Assembly: GCA_963921935.1 (NCBI GenBank)
Contig: OY998179.1
Location: 48,156,222-48,220,221, forward strand
Reading direction: 5' to 3'
Origin: Galeruca laticollis
Taxonomy: Eukaryota > Arthropoda > Insecta > Coleoptera > Chrysomelidae
DNA: 64,000 nucleotides
The position numbers and the translations under genes are program-made. Positions 32,549-43,904 of this stretch are shown here, piece after piece. Below the pieces are notes generated by a model, which saw nothing but the letters and a program-made list of their open reading frames with translations, had not been told where the DNA came from and ran no database searches. Numbering within the stretch: position 1 is the stretch's first letter; each line of letters opens with the position of its first letter.

Positions 32549-34557
32549 ACGGGTGTGAAAGCAGCAACAGTTTGTCTAGCAACGGTTTTTTATTGTCGCT
32601 TATGGTATATGAAGGAAGCACTTCTATTGCTGGTGATTCTATTGCGAGTCCACTATTCTATAGATGTAGAAAAACCTTAAAGCAGTTAATATATCCGTTG
32701 CTCGAGGTTTTTTGATGGAAATGAATTATTATACATCTGCTGAATACGCTCTATAGGGTGAAATAATTTGTGCATCAAAAACTACCCCCCAACAACCCTC
32801 CGAAGTAGAAAAACCTTAAAGCAGTTAATATATCCGTTGCTCGAGGTTTTTTGATGGAAACGAATTAATATACATCTGCTGAATACGCTCTATAGGGTCA
32901 AATAATTTGTGCATCAAAAACTACCCCCCAAGTAGAAAAACCTTAAAGCAGTAAATATATTCGTTGCTCGAAGTTTTTTGATGGAAATGAATTATTATAC
33001 ATCTGCTGAGTACGCTCTATAGGGTGAAATAATTTGTGCATCAAAAACTACCCCCAACAACCCTCCAAAGTAGAAAAACCTTAAAGCAGTTAATATATCC
33101 GTTGCTAGAGGTTTTTTGATGGAAACGAATTAATATACATCTGCTGAATACGCTCTATAGGGTGAAATAATTTTTGCATCAAAAACTACCCCCCAACAAC
33201 CCTCCGAAGTAGAAAAACCTTAAAGCAGTTAATATATCCGTTGCTCGAAGTTTTTTGATGGAAATGAATTATTATACATCTGCTGAATACGCTCTATAGG
33301 GTGAAATAATTTGTGCATCAAAAACTACCCCCCAACAACCCTCCGGAGTAGAAAAATCTTGAAGCAGTTAATATATCTGTTATATATATTAACTGCTTTA
33401 AGGTTTTTCTACTTCGGAGGGTTGTTGGGGGGTAGTTTTTGATGCACAAATTATTTCACCCTGTAGAGCGTATTCAGCAGATGTATAATAATTCATTTCC
33501 ATCAAAAAACCTCGAGCAACGGATATATTAACTGCTTTAAGGTTTTTCTACTTCGGAGGTTTGTTGGGGGGTAGTTTTTGATGCACAAATTATTTCACCC
33601 TATAGAGCGTATTCAGCAGATGTATAATAATTCATTTCCATCAACAGACCTCGAGCAAGGGATATATTAACTGCTTTAAGGTTTTTCTACTTCGGAGGGT
33701 TGTTGGGGGGTAGTTTTTGATGCACAAATTATTTCACCCTATAGAGCGTATTCAGCAGATGTATAATAATTCATTTCCATCAAAAAATCTCGAGCAACGG
33801 ATATATTAACTGCTTTAAGGTTTTTCTACTTCGGTTGATTGTTGGGGGGTAGTTTTTGATTCAAAAATTATTTCACCCTATAGAGCGTATTCAGCAGATG
33901 TATGTTAATTCATTTCCATCAAAAAACCTCGAGCAACGGGTATATTAACTGCTTCAAGATTTTTCTACTTCGGAGTGTTGTTGGGGGGTAGTTTTTGATG
34001 CACAAATTATTTCACCCTATAGAGCGTATTCAGCAGATGTATAATAATTCATTTCCATCAAAAAATCTCGAGCAACGGATATATTAACTGCTTTAAGGTT
34101 TTTCTACTTCGGTTGATTGTTGGGGGGTAGTTTTTGATTCAAAAATTATTTCACCCTATAGAGCGTATTCAGCAGATGTATATTAATTCATTTCCATCAA
34201 AAAACCTCGAGCAACGGATATATTAACTGCTTTAAGGTTTTTCTACTTCGGAGGGTTGTTGGGGGGTAGTTTTCGATGCACAAATTATTTCACCCTATAG
34301 AGCGTATTCAGCAGATGTATAATAATTCATTTCCATAAAAAAATCTCGAGCAACGGATATATTAACTGCTTTAAGATTTTTCTACTTCGGAGGGTTGCTG
34401 GGGGGTGGTTTAGGGATCACAATTTATTTTTCTGTTAGGTGCCTGTTCAACATGTGTAGAATAGGGGACTCGCATAAAAAAATCCCCAGCAATAGAGTTT
34501 TTCTTCCTTCATATACCATAAGCGACAATAAAAAACCGTTGCTGCTTTCACACCCGT
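32549..34557. mobile_element. Foldback (FB-like) transposon with 9-bp target duplication
   Basis: A perfect direct 9-mer, CAAATTTTT, flanks the element at 32540-32548 and 34558-34566. The ends are inverted: ACGGGTGTGAAAGCAGCAAC on the left and its exact complement on the right, followed inward by GGTTTTTTATTGTCGCTTAT and more. The left arm has a ~17-bp local duplication after base 20. Almost all of the interior is a tandem array of a ~125-142-bp unit. Units are in one orientation from about 32667 to 33380 and in the opposite orientation from about 33381 to 34400. Long inverted repeats built of tandem units with 9-bp duplications are the hallmark of Drosophila FB elements, which relate to the Mutator/Phantom group. 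No protein is encoded, so it is non-autonomous. Confidence 0.9.
32667..34400. repeat. Inverted tandem array of a ~140-bp unit
   Basis: The unit begins AGTAGAAAAACCTTAAAGCA. It includes GTTGCTCGAGGTTTTTTGAT, ACATCTGCTGAATACGCTCT and the C-run ACTACCCCCCAACAACCCTC. About five to six units read forward up to about 33380. The array then flips at GTTAATATATCTGTTATATA with TATTAAC, and about eight units read in reverse to about 34400. The units are nearly identical, pointing to recent amplification or gene conversion. The array can fold into one giant hairpin. Confidence 0.9.
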
Positions 34558-35020
34558 CAAATTTTTGTCATTTTTTGAGAATTTTCAGTTTGTTAGCAGG
34601 ATACAGCCTCCGGAGTGTACACACAGTGACCAACTTATTGATTTTCAGCTCACTGGAGCCAGTACAACGGGTACCATGACACTGGACGTGCTACATTTTT
34701 GGAGATATTTCGGATTATTAGCACGATACAGTCTCCGGAGTGTATACAAGTGCCCAACATTATAATTGGATATTTTTCAGTGTATGTCATTGATGAACCT
34801 TATTGATTTTCAGCTCACTAGAGTGTGTACAACGGGTCCTATAAATCCAGATATACTACATTTTTGGTTGTTTTTGGAGAAATTTCGGTTTGTTAGCAGG
34901 ATAGAGCCTCCGAAGTGTATACAAGTGACAATTTTATGATATGATATTTTTCAGGGCGTCCCACAGATGCGTAGTTATTAGTTTTGATCTTTAAAACCGT
35001 TTGTTATTATAATTTATTTT

Positions 35021-35913
35021 GGAAGTACTGGATGTTGTAAACGAAGTTTAAATCAATGTTATCGAGAATTAAAGTGTCAAGAGCATTTAAAAAAATGACA
35101 ATTTTTGCTTGCATTAGACTTTGCATATTTTGAATCAATTGCATTCTAATCGATGTAAAACCCTTCACGCAACTTTCTCCTGGACAGTCCTTGAAGCTGG
35201 AGAATATATTCAGATATGATGTACCAACACATCAAAGTATCTCTGTGTTGTATCTGTGAACTTCCAGAATGCTATTCCAGGGGGAGGTAAGGACCAACTC
35301 GCTCCTGCATGATACCTGTTAAAAGGATAACTAATCCATCATCAAATAGAAGTTTTTCGACTATGCATACTCACCGTTTGCCAGTGTGATACAAACGCGA
35401 TTTCATGTCGTTATTTCAAGCAAAAACGAATTTTACATTTAATTGCGGGGGTTTCTTGCAGGAAACTATTTCCTGAATTCAGTACACGGCCAGTACGTTG
35501 GTCAGAAACTTAGAAATATAGGACAAAGAGAAGGAAGTATAAAAAAAGAGAGAAGTGGCATCACCGCCTACACTACACTGTTTTTCAGCATATTGGAAAA
35601 ATTTCTTTAGTCATAAAAAAAGTTGTATTTCCGTGATGTAAAATTTACTTAAACTACAGAATAGGGATGTTGACTAATGTTTGGAATTGCTTTTATTTTA
35701 AAGATAGACCCTGTATAAACACCAAAAGGATTTTATAAAAAAATTGACACATTTCAATAAAATAATACCTAAATAAAAGAGGCTTAAATATTCCTGCTAA
35801 AACGCCCCACACCGTGTCATGCCGTCATCATACTATAATCGAATCTCGTGTTCTGTTAACTGATCTTGACTGAGTTCTTACGAGTAACTTAAATAAAAGT
35901 CGTAAAAGTGAAT
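35021..35913 (+). other. Intronic DNA between repeats
   Basis: No gene is recognised. It contains at 35661-35674 an ATAGGGATGTTGAC motif whose inverse lies at 42223-42236, a possible transposon end around the THAP fragment that follows. Confidence 0.45.
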
Positions 35914-36061
35914 ATGTTGTCTTACAAATGCTATGCAGTGCCGGTGTGCAAAAGAACGTCAATCAGAACACTACAAAAACTTATCATAAACTTTCCAAAA
36001 GTGCACAAATTAAGAAAAGACTACAATAAGTACCAGTTATTTTTGTGAAGATTACTTTAAT
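35914..36061 (+). pseudogene. THAP-domain first-exon fragment
   Basis: ATG 35914 opens MLSYKCYAVPVCKRTS and continues LQKLIINFPKVHKLRKDY, the N-terminal half of a THAP C2CH zinc finger. After a short deletion or frameshift, YFCEDYFN follows, equivalent to the 'xxICSxHF' block with the third zinc ligand. It stops at GTAAGT (36062), a plausible donor. In a THAP domain the first two ligands are normally two to four residues apart; here CYAVPVC has five, suggesting loss of a neighbouring Cys. It may be the first exon of a P-element-like transposase or a captured host exon. No partner exon was found nearby. Confidence 0.6.
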
Positions 36062-36819
36062 GTAAGTTGTAAGCTCTGGTAAACTATAAATATAAATTTA
36101 AAATCATTTTAAACATTTTTGTTTAAGTGGCAAAAATGAAAAGTATATTATTCATTAGTAGTTTGTTTACAGAGCTAATTCAAAGTTTTATTTCATTGAT
36201 ATAGATGGTAAGTAGTTCTAAATATGATATAGGAGTATATAAAATGAATAAGGTATCTCCCTCATTTGTAATAAAATATATCAGTGTAAAATGATAGGTA
36301 CTTACAAAGACATTATCACGTTTTTAAGCTCTGCTGCACAAAAATACATGTTTCTAGTAAATAAACTTGCACCATCATAGAATCAATCTTCGGTAAGTTA
36401 CAACTATTTCTTTTGATGGAACCAGTCTCCATTGTGATAAAAATCGTCAAATATTATCGTCGTTCTAACAAATTATCATAAAAATAATTCACACTTTTAA
36501 CTTGGTTATGACAGATAATTCATTTTGTTCCCGTTTAGTGACGTCATCCTGCTCTGATTGGTGTTCGAAGTCCCGTGATGTGGGTTTTAAGTAAGGCAAT
36601 TTAAATTAGGTTCTTAAAATGTTATTTTAAATTTCTAAAAACTAATGTGTAAAACATAACTTCACATGAATTTGTAACAACTGTCAATCAGTACAATTCT
36701 ACATTTTGTAGTACATAGACGTGTTTTACGGAGTGCGATAAAAAGTAGTCTTGAACAATAAATCCAATTTACATTTAAAATAAATAAGTTGAAGTAATTT
36801 TAGTTAGTGAATAAAAATA
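36062..36819 (+). other. Intronic DNA upstream of the I-type LINE
   Basis: AT-rich; probably holds the 5' UTR of the LINE starting somewhere after about 36540 (GACGTCATCCTGCTCTGATT). The boundary is not resolved and no ORF is recognised. Confidence 0.4.
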
Positions 36820-38273
36820 ATGAGTAACCAATTGGACGGAGATCCCCCCAATCCTGGAATTCAGGATGGATTTTCAGGTTTTGGTTAAAATGAGCAACAA
36901 AATAATGATGCTATGGATATTGATGATTCTTCGAACGGTAATGTAAAAAAAATAACTCAACTTTAAACAAAGTAAGTAATGATCAAATTAGTACATTTTT
37001 TGAAAGTATTACAAAACATCCAAATGATAATAAAAACAAAGTAAACAAAAGCAAAAAACCCAACCATGAAACTAATTCCAACACAATAATTAGTAGGACA
37101 CAAAAAAGAGAAATATACTTATTTAAATCTTCAGACACAGGCCCGTATTCATTATATATTGAAAACATTTCGGAAAATTTCACTGGAAAATTAAGTGCTA
37201 TGAAAATTGGAGAAACAATTTACAAATATCACGAAGAAATTAACAATCAAATAAAGTCAATAGAATCCATAGGTAAAAATAGAATCAGAATAAATTGCAA
37301 AGATTTTAACAGTGCCAATACACTAGTAAAATCTTCAGAACTGACAACGAGCAGTTAAGTTGAGTACATCCCAAGATTCATGTTGCACAGAAGAGGCTTA
37401 ATTAGACAAGTTGAACTAGAGTATTCAGATGAATACATTCAAAATAATATCAAAGAACACGATTTGCATTGTAGGTTCAAAGTAGAATCAACTAAAAGGT
37501 TATCCAGAAAAGTGATATTGCCGGATCAAACTGTCAAGTATGTCCCAACTGGAACGATACTAGTCACATTTAAATCGGAAACTCTGCCTAAATATATCGA
37601 AATTAATCACGTGATATGTGAAGTTGAAGCATATGTTGAGAAAGTAGTTTTGTGTTATAATTGTTTTAGATATGGTCATTTGGGTAAGCACTGTAAAGGA
37701 TCGATGATATGTTTAAAGTGTAAAGATAATCATCCTACAGATAGTTGCACAGAAATAATAACCCCTAAATGTTTCCACTGTAACGGGTCACACTATACCA
37801 ATGTTACTAACGAATGTCCCGAATTCAAACGACAAAAAGAAATTAAAAAATTAATGTCTGAAAAAAATGTATCATACAAAGATGCTGACAATGAAACTCC
37901 AAAAAGAACATTTGCAACAGTTACATCGACTGATCCATCTCCTCCAAAAAGGTCATCCTATTATACTCAAACAATAATAAAAACTCCCAAAAGAACCAGA
38001 CCCTGTTCACCAAATCTCACATTAGAAGCACATAATAAAATTATAGCTCCATGCAATCTACCCTCCACTTCTGGGGGAATCTCCCAATCAGCTACATATT
38101 GTTCTAATCTCAGATCACAACATCAAGAAATGGATGAAGAAGTAAAGGAATTAATAAATACACCACAATTCTTGGAAATAATCAAAACAATAGCTGAAAA
38201 ACTTAAAGCCAAAAATACATTCGATATACAAGAATTACATTTGTTTAGTATACTCAAAAACGAAAAAGAATGA
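36820..38273 (+). pseudogene. I-type LINE ORF1 (gag-like, zinc knuckles)
   Basis: The start is ATG 36820 (MSNQLDGDPPNPGIQDGF). Three in-frame or near-frame stops occur before 37380. The open part from 37380 encodes 297 residues: an RRM-like region with VPTGTILVTFKSETLPKYI, then three CCHC-type knuckles at residues 92-105 (C92, C95, H100, C105), 111-123 and 131-146. A basic Ser/Pro-rich tail follows, and a C-terminal helix ending at TGA 38271. Such proteins coat the retrotransposon RNA. Without the early stops it would be about 480 residues, normal for this class. Confidence 0.82.
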
Positions 38274-38280
38274 ACATATA

Positions 38281-39062
38281 ATGGGCCTATCAATGGCAGA
38301 ACTTAAGATCTGCCAATGGAATGGCAGATCTGCAATTTCTAATAAAGAGTATTTATTAAACCTTTTGAGTGAGACTAATGCAGACATAGCATTACTATCA
38401 GAAACTTGGCTTAGACCAGGAGTCTTTGTCAATTTTCCTTTTTATAATATCCTTCGTTCCGACCGTCTAGACGGAAGGGGTGGGGTAGCTATACTAATAA
38501 AAAAAATATAAAATTTAGAGAAGTTTTTTTACCTGTTCTTCCTGATGTACCAAATAAATGTGTAACTATTAGTTGTGATTCATATAGTATTACTTTTGTA
38601 TCCTTGTATATAAAACCTGCTACATATATTGATGTAAATGTATGGAATTCCTTTTTTTCATTTATACCTCCTCCGTTTGTTATTGGAGGGGACTTTAACT
38701 CTCATAACCAGGCGTGGGGATGTGAGTGGAATGACATTTATGGGAACACACTTTTAAGCTGTTTAGAAGACAACAATCTCATTCGTCTAAATGATGGATC
38801 TCCCACTTTAGTTCAATACAATCTACACTCAAGAGCCAGTGCCATTGACTTAACAGTTACTAGTCCACATATATCACACTTATTCCAATGGAAAACACAT
38901 GATGATCCTTGTGGTTCTGATCATTTACCAATTATAATTGACTGCTTCATTAAGCCAAATAGTTTCAGTTTCAACAACAGCAGAAAATGGAAGATATTAA
39001 ACAACGATACCCCAACAATCAGTCAAAACAATCAAATCAAGAGGAAAGCAGTAGTGAAATGA
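38281..39062 (+). pseudogene. I-type LINE ORF2, AP endonuclease
   Basis: ORF2 begins just after ORF1 (ATG 38281 or 38296, MAELKICQWNGRSAISNKEY). Motifs in order are IALLSETWLRP, SDRLDGRGGVAILIKKI (where a stop occurs at 38509), SLYIKPATYIDVN, FVIGGDFNSHNQAWGCEW, SRASAIDLTVTSP and CGSDHLPIIIDC. All catalytic motifs (N, E, GDFN, D, SDH) are visible, but a frame change at about 38510-38600 separates the halves. The enzyme would nick target DNA. Confidence 0.85.
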
Positions 39063-40548
39063 CTAATGTGAAGAAGCAGTCCAGAAAAGAAAACTCGCGT
39101 ATAACAAATATAGAGAGAATCCTAACCTTGAAAATATATTGGAATTCAAACACAGTGACACTATGGTTAAAAAAATAACAAAAACCACGAAAAGAGAATC
39201 TTGGAAGAATGACTGCAACTCTATGAACAGCAGTACCCCTATTAAAGAAGTGTGGCAGCGAATAAATATATATATATATAGAGGTAGAAGGCAGGAAAAT
39301 GATCAAACTATTGACGTAGATGATGAGTGGATTCCCAAGTTTCATAGTAAACTGGCTCCAGATTGGATACCACAAACGGAAGCTGATATGGAATTACCTG
39401 AAGCACCAAATGATTTTCTGCATAGACCATTCACGATAACGAACTACTTATAGCTCTTAAGATTAGTAACAACTCGTCTCCGGGAAAAGACCAAATACAC
39501 TACCCAATGTTAGCCAATCTGAGCAGAAACTCTCAAGAACAAATCCTCAGGCAGTTTAATAATATTTGGACCCACCAATCTCCAATACCACAAGACTGGA
39601 AATATTACATAATAATACCAATATTAAAAAAGGACAAACCACCTGATAATTACCAATCATATAGACCCATATCGTTAGCATCTTGTGTTTTGAAGACATA
39701 TGAACGGCTAATAAAGAATCGCTTAGAATTTTGGTTAGAAAAAAATCAATTATTACCTAAATCACAATATGGTTTCAGACGGGAACGATCCACACAAGAA
39801 AGTTTACTGATATCCAAATAGCTTTCACTAAAAACAACTCAATTTCTGCTATTTTTCTAGACATACAAGGAGCATATCACAATGTAAACCTGGATATCTT
39901 ATATACAAAAATGATGGCTCTCGGCTTACCAAAGACAATTATAATAAATATTTTAAAGATATATTCAACACGTCAGCTATATATCAGAACGAGTAGAGGC
40001 CTCACTGACATGCGACAGACACAGGTAGGTCTACTAGATCTATAATTTATTAACAACAGATACTAAAATATTACAATTTGCTGACGATATATGTGTCTAT
40101 GCAGAATCAAAACAAATAGACAGCTGTAATAACACCCTTTCACAGAATATTGCAATTATTAAAAAATGGACCGAGGAAGTTGGTTTAAAAATATCAGAAC
40201 AGAAATGCAACGTTTGTACTTTTACAAGAAAAAGGTGCAATCCACCACGTTATTAAACTGTCATCGTTCAATATTAAATATGAAACAAATGTCAAATTCC
40301 TGGGTATATATCTTGATATGAAGCTTAACTGGAAAAAACACATTAACTACATCACAACAAGGGCAGCAAATGCAATTAACATTTTAAAATCAATACATGG
40401 GCAAAAATGGGGAGCAGACCCTAATATAGCAATTTTACTTTATAGATCGTTATTAGACTATGGTTCATTATTCTATCATAACATCGCCAAAACACAACTA
40501 GAAAAAATTGAAAAAATAGAAGTATTCACATTTGCGGTGGATATCTGA
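39063..40548 (+). pseudogene. I-type LINE ORF2, reverse transcriptase
   Basis: 39507-39821 carries PQDWKYYIIIPILKKDKPPD, SYRPISLASCVLKTYERLI and SQYGFRRERSTQESLL. The next blocks are out of frame: AIFLDIQGAYHNVNLDILYT (about 39850) and FADDICVYAESKQIDSC (about 40078), with both catalytic Asp present. 40318-40548 gives the post-RT segment MKLNWKKHINYITTRAANAI and KWGADPNIAILLYRSLLDYG. The usual 'PQG' block before FADD is largely lost (QTQVGLLDL). Confidence 0.82.
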
Positions 40549-40656
40549 ATAGTACACCATTAAATATACTTGAGGCTGAATTTCGAGAACCACCAATGGA
40601 AATAAGAAGAGTTTTACTGGCAGGAAAATTTACATTAAAACTTATAGCTAAAAATA

Positions 40657-41712
40657 ATGGAACATCAGAGAAATTGCAAATTTTATCTCAGTTATGCACT
40701 AGTCACAAATACTGGGTCCACAAGAAAAAAACCACTATTGATAGAATCATATAATCAGGTAAAGGAATATAAACAAACCATACATCAAACAGAAAGCTTT
40801 GCAAGTCACATAACACAATATGAAATATTTGATAACCATCCAATCATTGTCATAGAAAAACCACAAAATGACCAGAATATACACATAATAAATCAGGAGA
40901 TAAATTGTAAATGGACAACTTATGAACAAATATACACAGATGGATCAGTCAGTCAAGGTAATACTGGATGTGCTGTATATTACAAAAACATAAATAGAAA
41001 TAAGGCATTCAAACTACCAGAGCACTCTTCAATACTCACAGCGGAACTCACTGCAATAAGAGAAGCATTAAAAATGTGCCTAAACTCATGTAAGACTAAC
41101 TTCGTCATTTTCACTGATAGCAAAAGCTTACTGGAAAAAATAAAAACCACAACAATTACATCAGTTAAAAATCACATAATAATTGATATACTGACTCTTC
41201 ACTGCCAGATAAAAATTGACAATAAACATATTTCGTTAGCATGGATTAAAGCACATGTAGGTATTACGGGCAATGAAAAAGTAGATCTGTTAGCAAAATC
41301 CGCTGCAGAAAACGGACAAACGCTAGTAGGATTTAAAAATCCATTTACAGACTATTTTTCGATACTCAGAAAACAAACAAAAGACAAATGGAACACAGGT
41401 TTCCAAGAAAGCATCAAAGGTCGCTTTTATAAAACAATACAACCAAATATTCCAAATGAAGTATGGTTTAAAACATACCAAAACAGGAAAATTATTACAA
41501 ATATAAACAGAATGAGGAGCAACCATGCCATGTATCCTGAGTATCAATTTAAAATTGGACTAGTAAATAGTCCAGACTGTACATGTGGTAGCATAGGAAA
41601 TTTAAAACATGTCATCCTAGAGTGTCGCAATAATACCTTACACATCAACAAGCTCTTTCATCAGTTAGTCCAAAAAAAATCCCATTACCCATTAATCTGG
41701 AATATCTACTAA
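40657..41712 (+). CDS. I-type LINE ORF2, RNase H and C-terminal domain
   Basis: An open 351-codon frame, the best preserved part of this LINE. RNase H blocks are YEQIYTDGSVSQGNTGCAVY, SSILTAELTAIREALKMCL, VIFTDSKSLLEKIK and LAWIKAHVGITGNEKVDLLA. They give the Asp, Glu, Asp and His/Asp residues of a bacterial-type RNase HI. A C-terminal zinc-binding segment, CTCGSIGNLKHVILEC, follows. It is normally part of the ORF2 polyprotein and would digest RNA of the RNA-DNA hybrid. The listed Met is internal; translation would depend on the upstream, now broken, frame. Confidence 0.85.
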   Translation: MEHQRNCKFYLSYALVTNTGSTRKKPLLIESYNQVKEYKQTIHQTESFASHITQYEIFDNHPIIVIEKPQNDQNIHIINQEINCKWTTYEQIYTDGSVSQGNTGCAVYYKNINRNKAFKLPEHSSILTAELTAIREALKMCLNSCKTNFVIFTDSKSLLEKIKTTTITSVKNHIIIDILTLHCQIKIDNKHISLAWIKAHVGITGNEKVDLLAKSAAENGQTLVGFKNPFTDYFSILRKQTKDKWNTGFQESIKGRFYKTIQPNIPNEVWFKTYQNRKIITNINRMRSNHAMYPEYQFKIGLVNSPDCTCGSIGNLKHVILECRNNTLHINKLFHQLVQKKSHYPLIWNIY

Positions 41713-41930
41713 GCAATCGGGAATGTTTCACTGCATTACATCAATATATAAATGACGCGGGTATTAAATTGTAAATGTAGAATAAGTCTGTGTTTCCCAC
41801 TCTTATGTTTACCCATCCAAGGATTAACACCTGTGTAAGTCTACACCTGTCGGGGAGGTCCTCAGGCAATTAAATTTTTCTAACAAGTTTCCCTGTCTCA
41901 AAAAAAATAATAAAAAAAAATTAAAAGAAG

Positions 41931-43904
41931 ATTAAAAAAAACAAAATAAAAAAAATATTAAATTAAAAAAAGGCTATAGAAGCATCTAACACACTGAAAG
42001 TGCCTATGTATTTAAAAAAAGAAAAAAATGTGTGCAGAAAAAAGTTGAAAAAAAATTGTATCACAAAAACAGTTAATCAATTGATATAGTTTATTCTTCC
42101 ATACTGGGAAAATTGATAAACCATAAGCTAATAAAGACTATCTTGAGTATACTTTATACAAGATACAAAGTATTGGCCAGTTGGCGGTAGCCAGTGCCAT
42201 TAAATGAGTTAAAAAAACAACTGTCAACATCCCTATTTGTGTTTATCTTGTGATAAGTTCAAAAACTCTAATGGAATTGAAAAGTATGCATCCATATTGT
42301 AATAGAAGTGATGCAAGTAATCTCAAACACTAATGCTAATGTCCGTGCATGTTTTTTGTTGCGATATATGACCTGCAACATGCTCTTTAGTTTCTAAAAA
42401 CTTACAATACCCTGTTGTTTTAATAAAACTAAACTCAAATGTATTGCCATAAGAAACAATATACAGTTCCGAAGTTCAAACATGTACCTTTGCATTGAGA
42501 TAATATACTACCAGGGCTACATATCCCAACAACAGATAATATTACATTTTAAGTGGTACTATTTTTTTAAGCCGTTACCGCTACTTTTACTGACCGTTGT
42601 TGCATTCTTGGACTTGACAAGCCAACGCGAATACGACACCAATTGACGACTACATAAAATTTGTGAAAAAATTAGGTGGTTGACGAATTAAAAAGAATGA
42701 TGATTTTCCTAGATGGTGTATAATGGTTCAAATGGGGTGAATGTGGGTTGGTACAACCAACCTCCAAAAATTTTGAAACATGGTTGGACTACAATTTCCA
42801 TATGCATAAAATAATGATTACTAATATTATTTCCTTCGACCATATGAATATAGGATAGTAATGTAGACAACTCGATATCACCACATAAAGTGATTTATCT
42901 TCACACCCGAATGGAAATATAACTCGCCAATGCATATTTTAGCTTTTCCAGTAATTATCGACAACGGACAGCAATGAAGGAAGTAACACAACGATTTTTA
43001 TTAAGTAATATTCATCCATTCCCATTTTTTTCGGATGAAATGTAGAATATACTGAAAAAGGCAAAAAAAAGTTGGTAGAAATATCAATGTACCTACTATC
43101 ATCTGCACGGAAATCATCATCAGGCACTTGAGGCGTTGTTAAAAAAACCAGAGGCTGTAGCTCATATGGACATGTCAACTGAGATAGTAAGGAATTAACA
43201 CCAGAGGTAAGACATCATATGATTATGAATTGTTGGTATTTTAAATAGAGGTACTAAGCCAAATTTTATGATCACTCATAATTTTCCTTATAATAGATAT
43301 ACTTTATATATATTTAATAAGTGGTACTTCAATAGTAACCTCTAAATTATTTTGGGACCGAGGAAGGTGGAGAGAACAAATTATACTGTATTATATAACA
43401 CCCAAGCCTATTGATATTTTGGAGGAATATTTGAATATAAACCAAAGTAAATTTAAAATCCTGTCCTCTGAAGTCGATCCAACCAGATACAGTTACTACA
43501 CATTGGTAGTGTCGGAAATTTGGGAAATTATTCAAAAAATCTCAATGTAAAATATTAACAAGCTTGGTAAGGGTATACATTTTGGAGATAACTTACAGAG
43601 TAAAAAATCTAACTTACTGGAGATCCTATTATGAGAGACAATGATGCTCTACAGGGGTACTCCAAAAGACTGTAATATTGGCTTATTGATGATGGGAGTT
43701 TCAGTTTGACTTTCAAAGTGTAAACAAGTGTCGATTTGAAATAGGAAGCTTATGAAATTCCAGTGAAAAAGTGATAACAAAACCATTATCAGAGTTAAAC
43801 AAAAAACTGGCCTTTTGATAAATAAAATGTTTTTATCAAAACTAGAAGTAATTAAGTGATACAAATATAAATAAAAAGTATAAGTGTAAATAAAATCAGA
43901 CAAT
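41931..43904 (+). other. Intronic DNA between two LINEs
   Basis: A-rich remains of the LINE tail, then AT-rich DNA. It includes GTCAACATCCCTAT at 42223-42236, the inverse of 35661-35674. Between about 42600 and 43650 no protein family could be recognised on either strand; small ORFs at 42939-43178 and 43649-43936 (minus) look like chance. Confidence 0.45.

Larger units (their letters stand above)
31858..35010 (+). repeat. Family A repeat split by a foldback transposon
   Basis: The left end TATTACTTTTCCGCCC is at 31858 and the right end GATGCGTAGTTATTAGTTTT at about 34967. Monomer cores occur near 32055, 32226 and 32401, then after the inserted element near 34596, 34718 and 34894. Removing 32549-34557 and one 9-bp duplicate restores a continuous monomer (ACCAAATTTTTGTCATTTTT). 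So the family A copy was there first and the foldback element came later. Confidence 0.85.
36820..41930 (+). mobile_element. I-type LINE, near full length but decayed
   Basis: A gag-like ORF1 with three zinc knuckles is followed by ORF2 with AP endonuclease, RT and RNase H, and a 3' UTR ending in A-rich sequence near 41890-41930. This is the domain set of the Drosophila I-factor clade. Stops at 36886, 36964, 37355 and later frameshifts in ORF2 show that it is inactive. It lies between the candidate inverted motifs at 35661 and 42236. Confidence 0.85.

Noticed and set aside
32549..34557. CRISPR array or satellite as an explanation of the ~140-bp repeats
   Set aside because: The units are contiguous without spacers, flip orientation at the centre, and are bounded by inverted ends with a 9-bp duplication; this is a foldback transposon.
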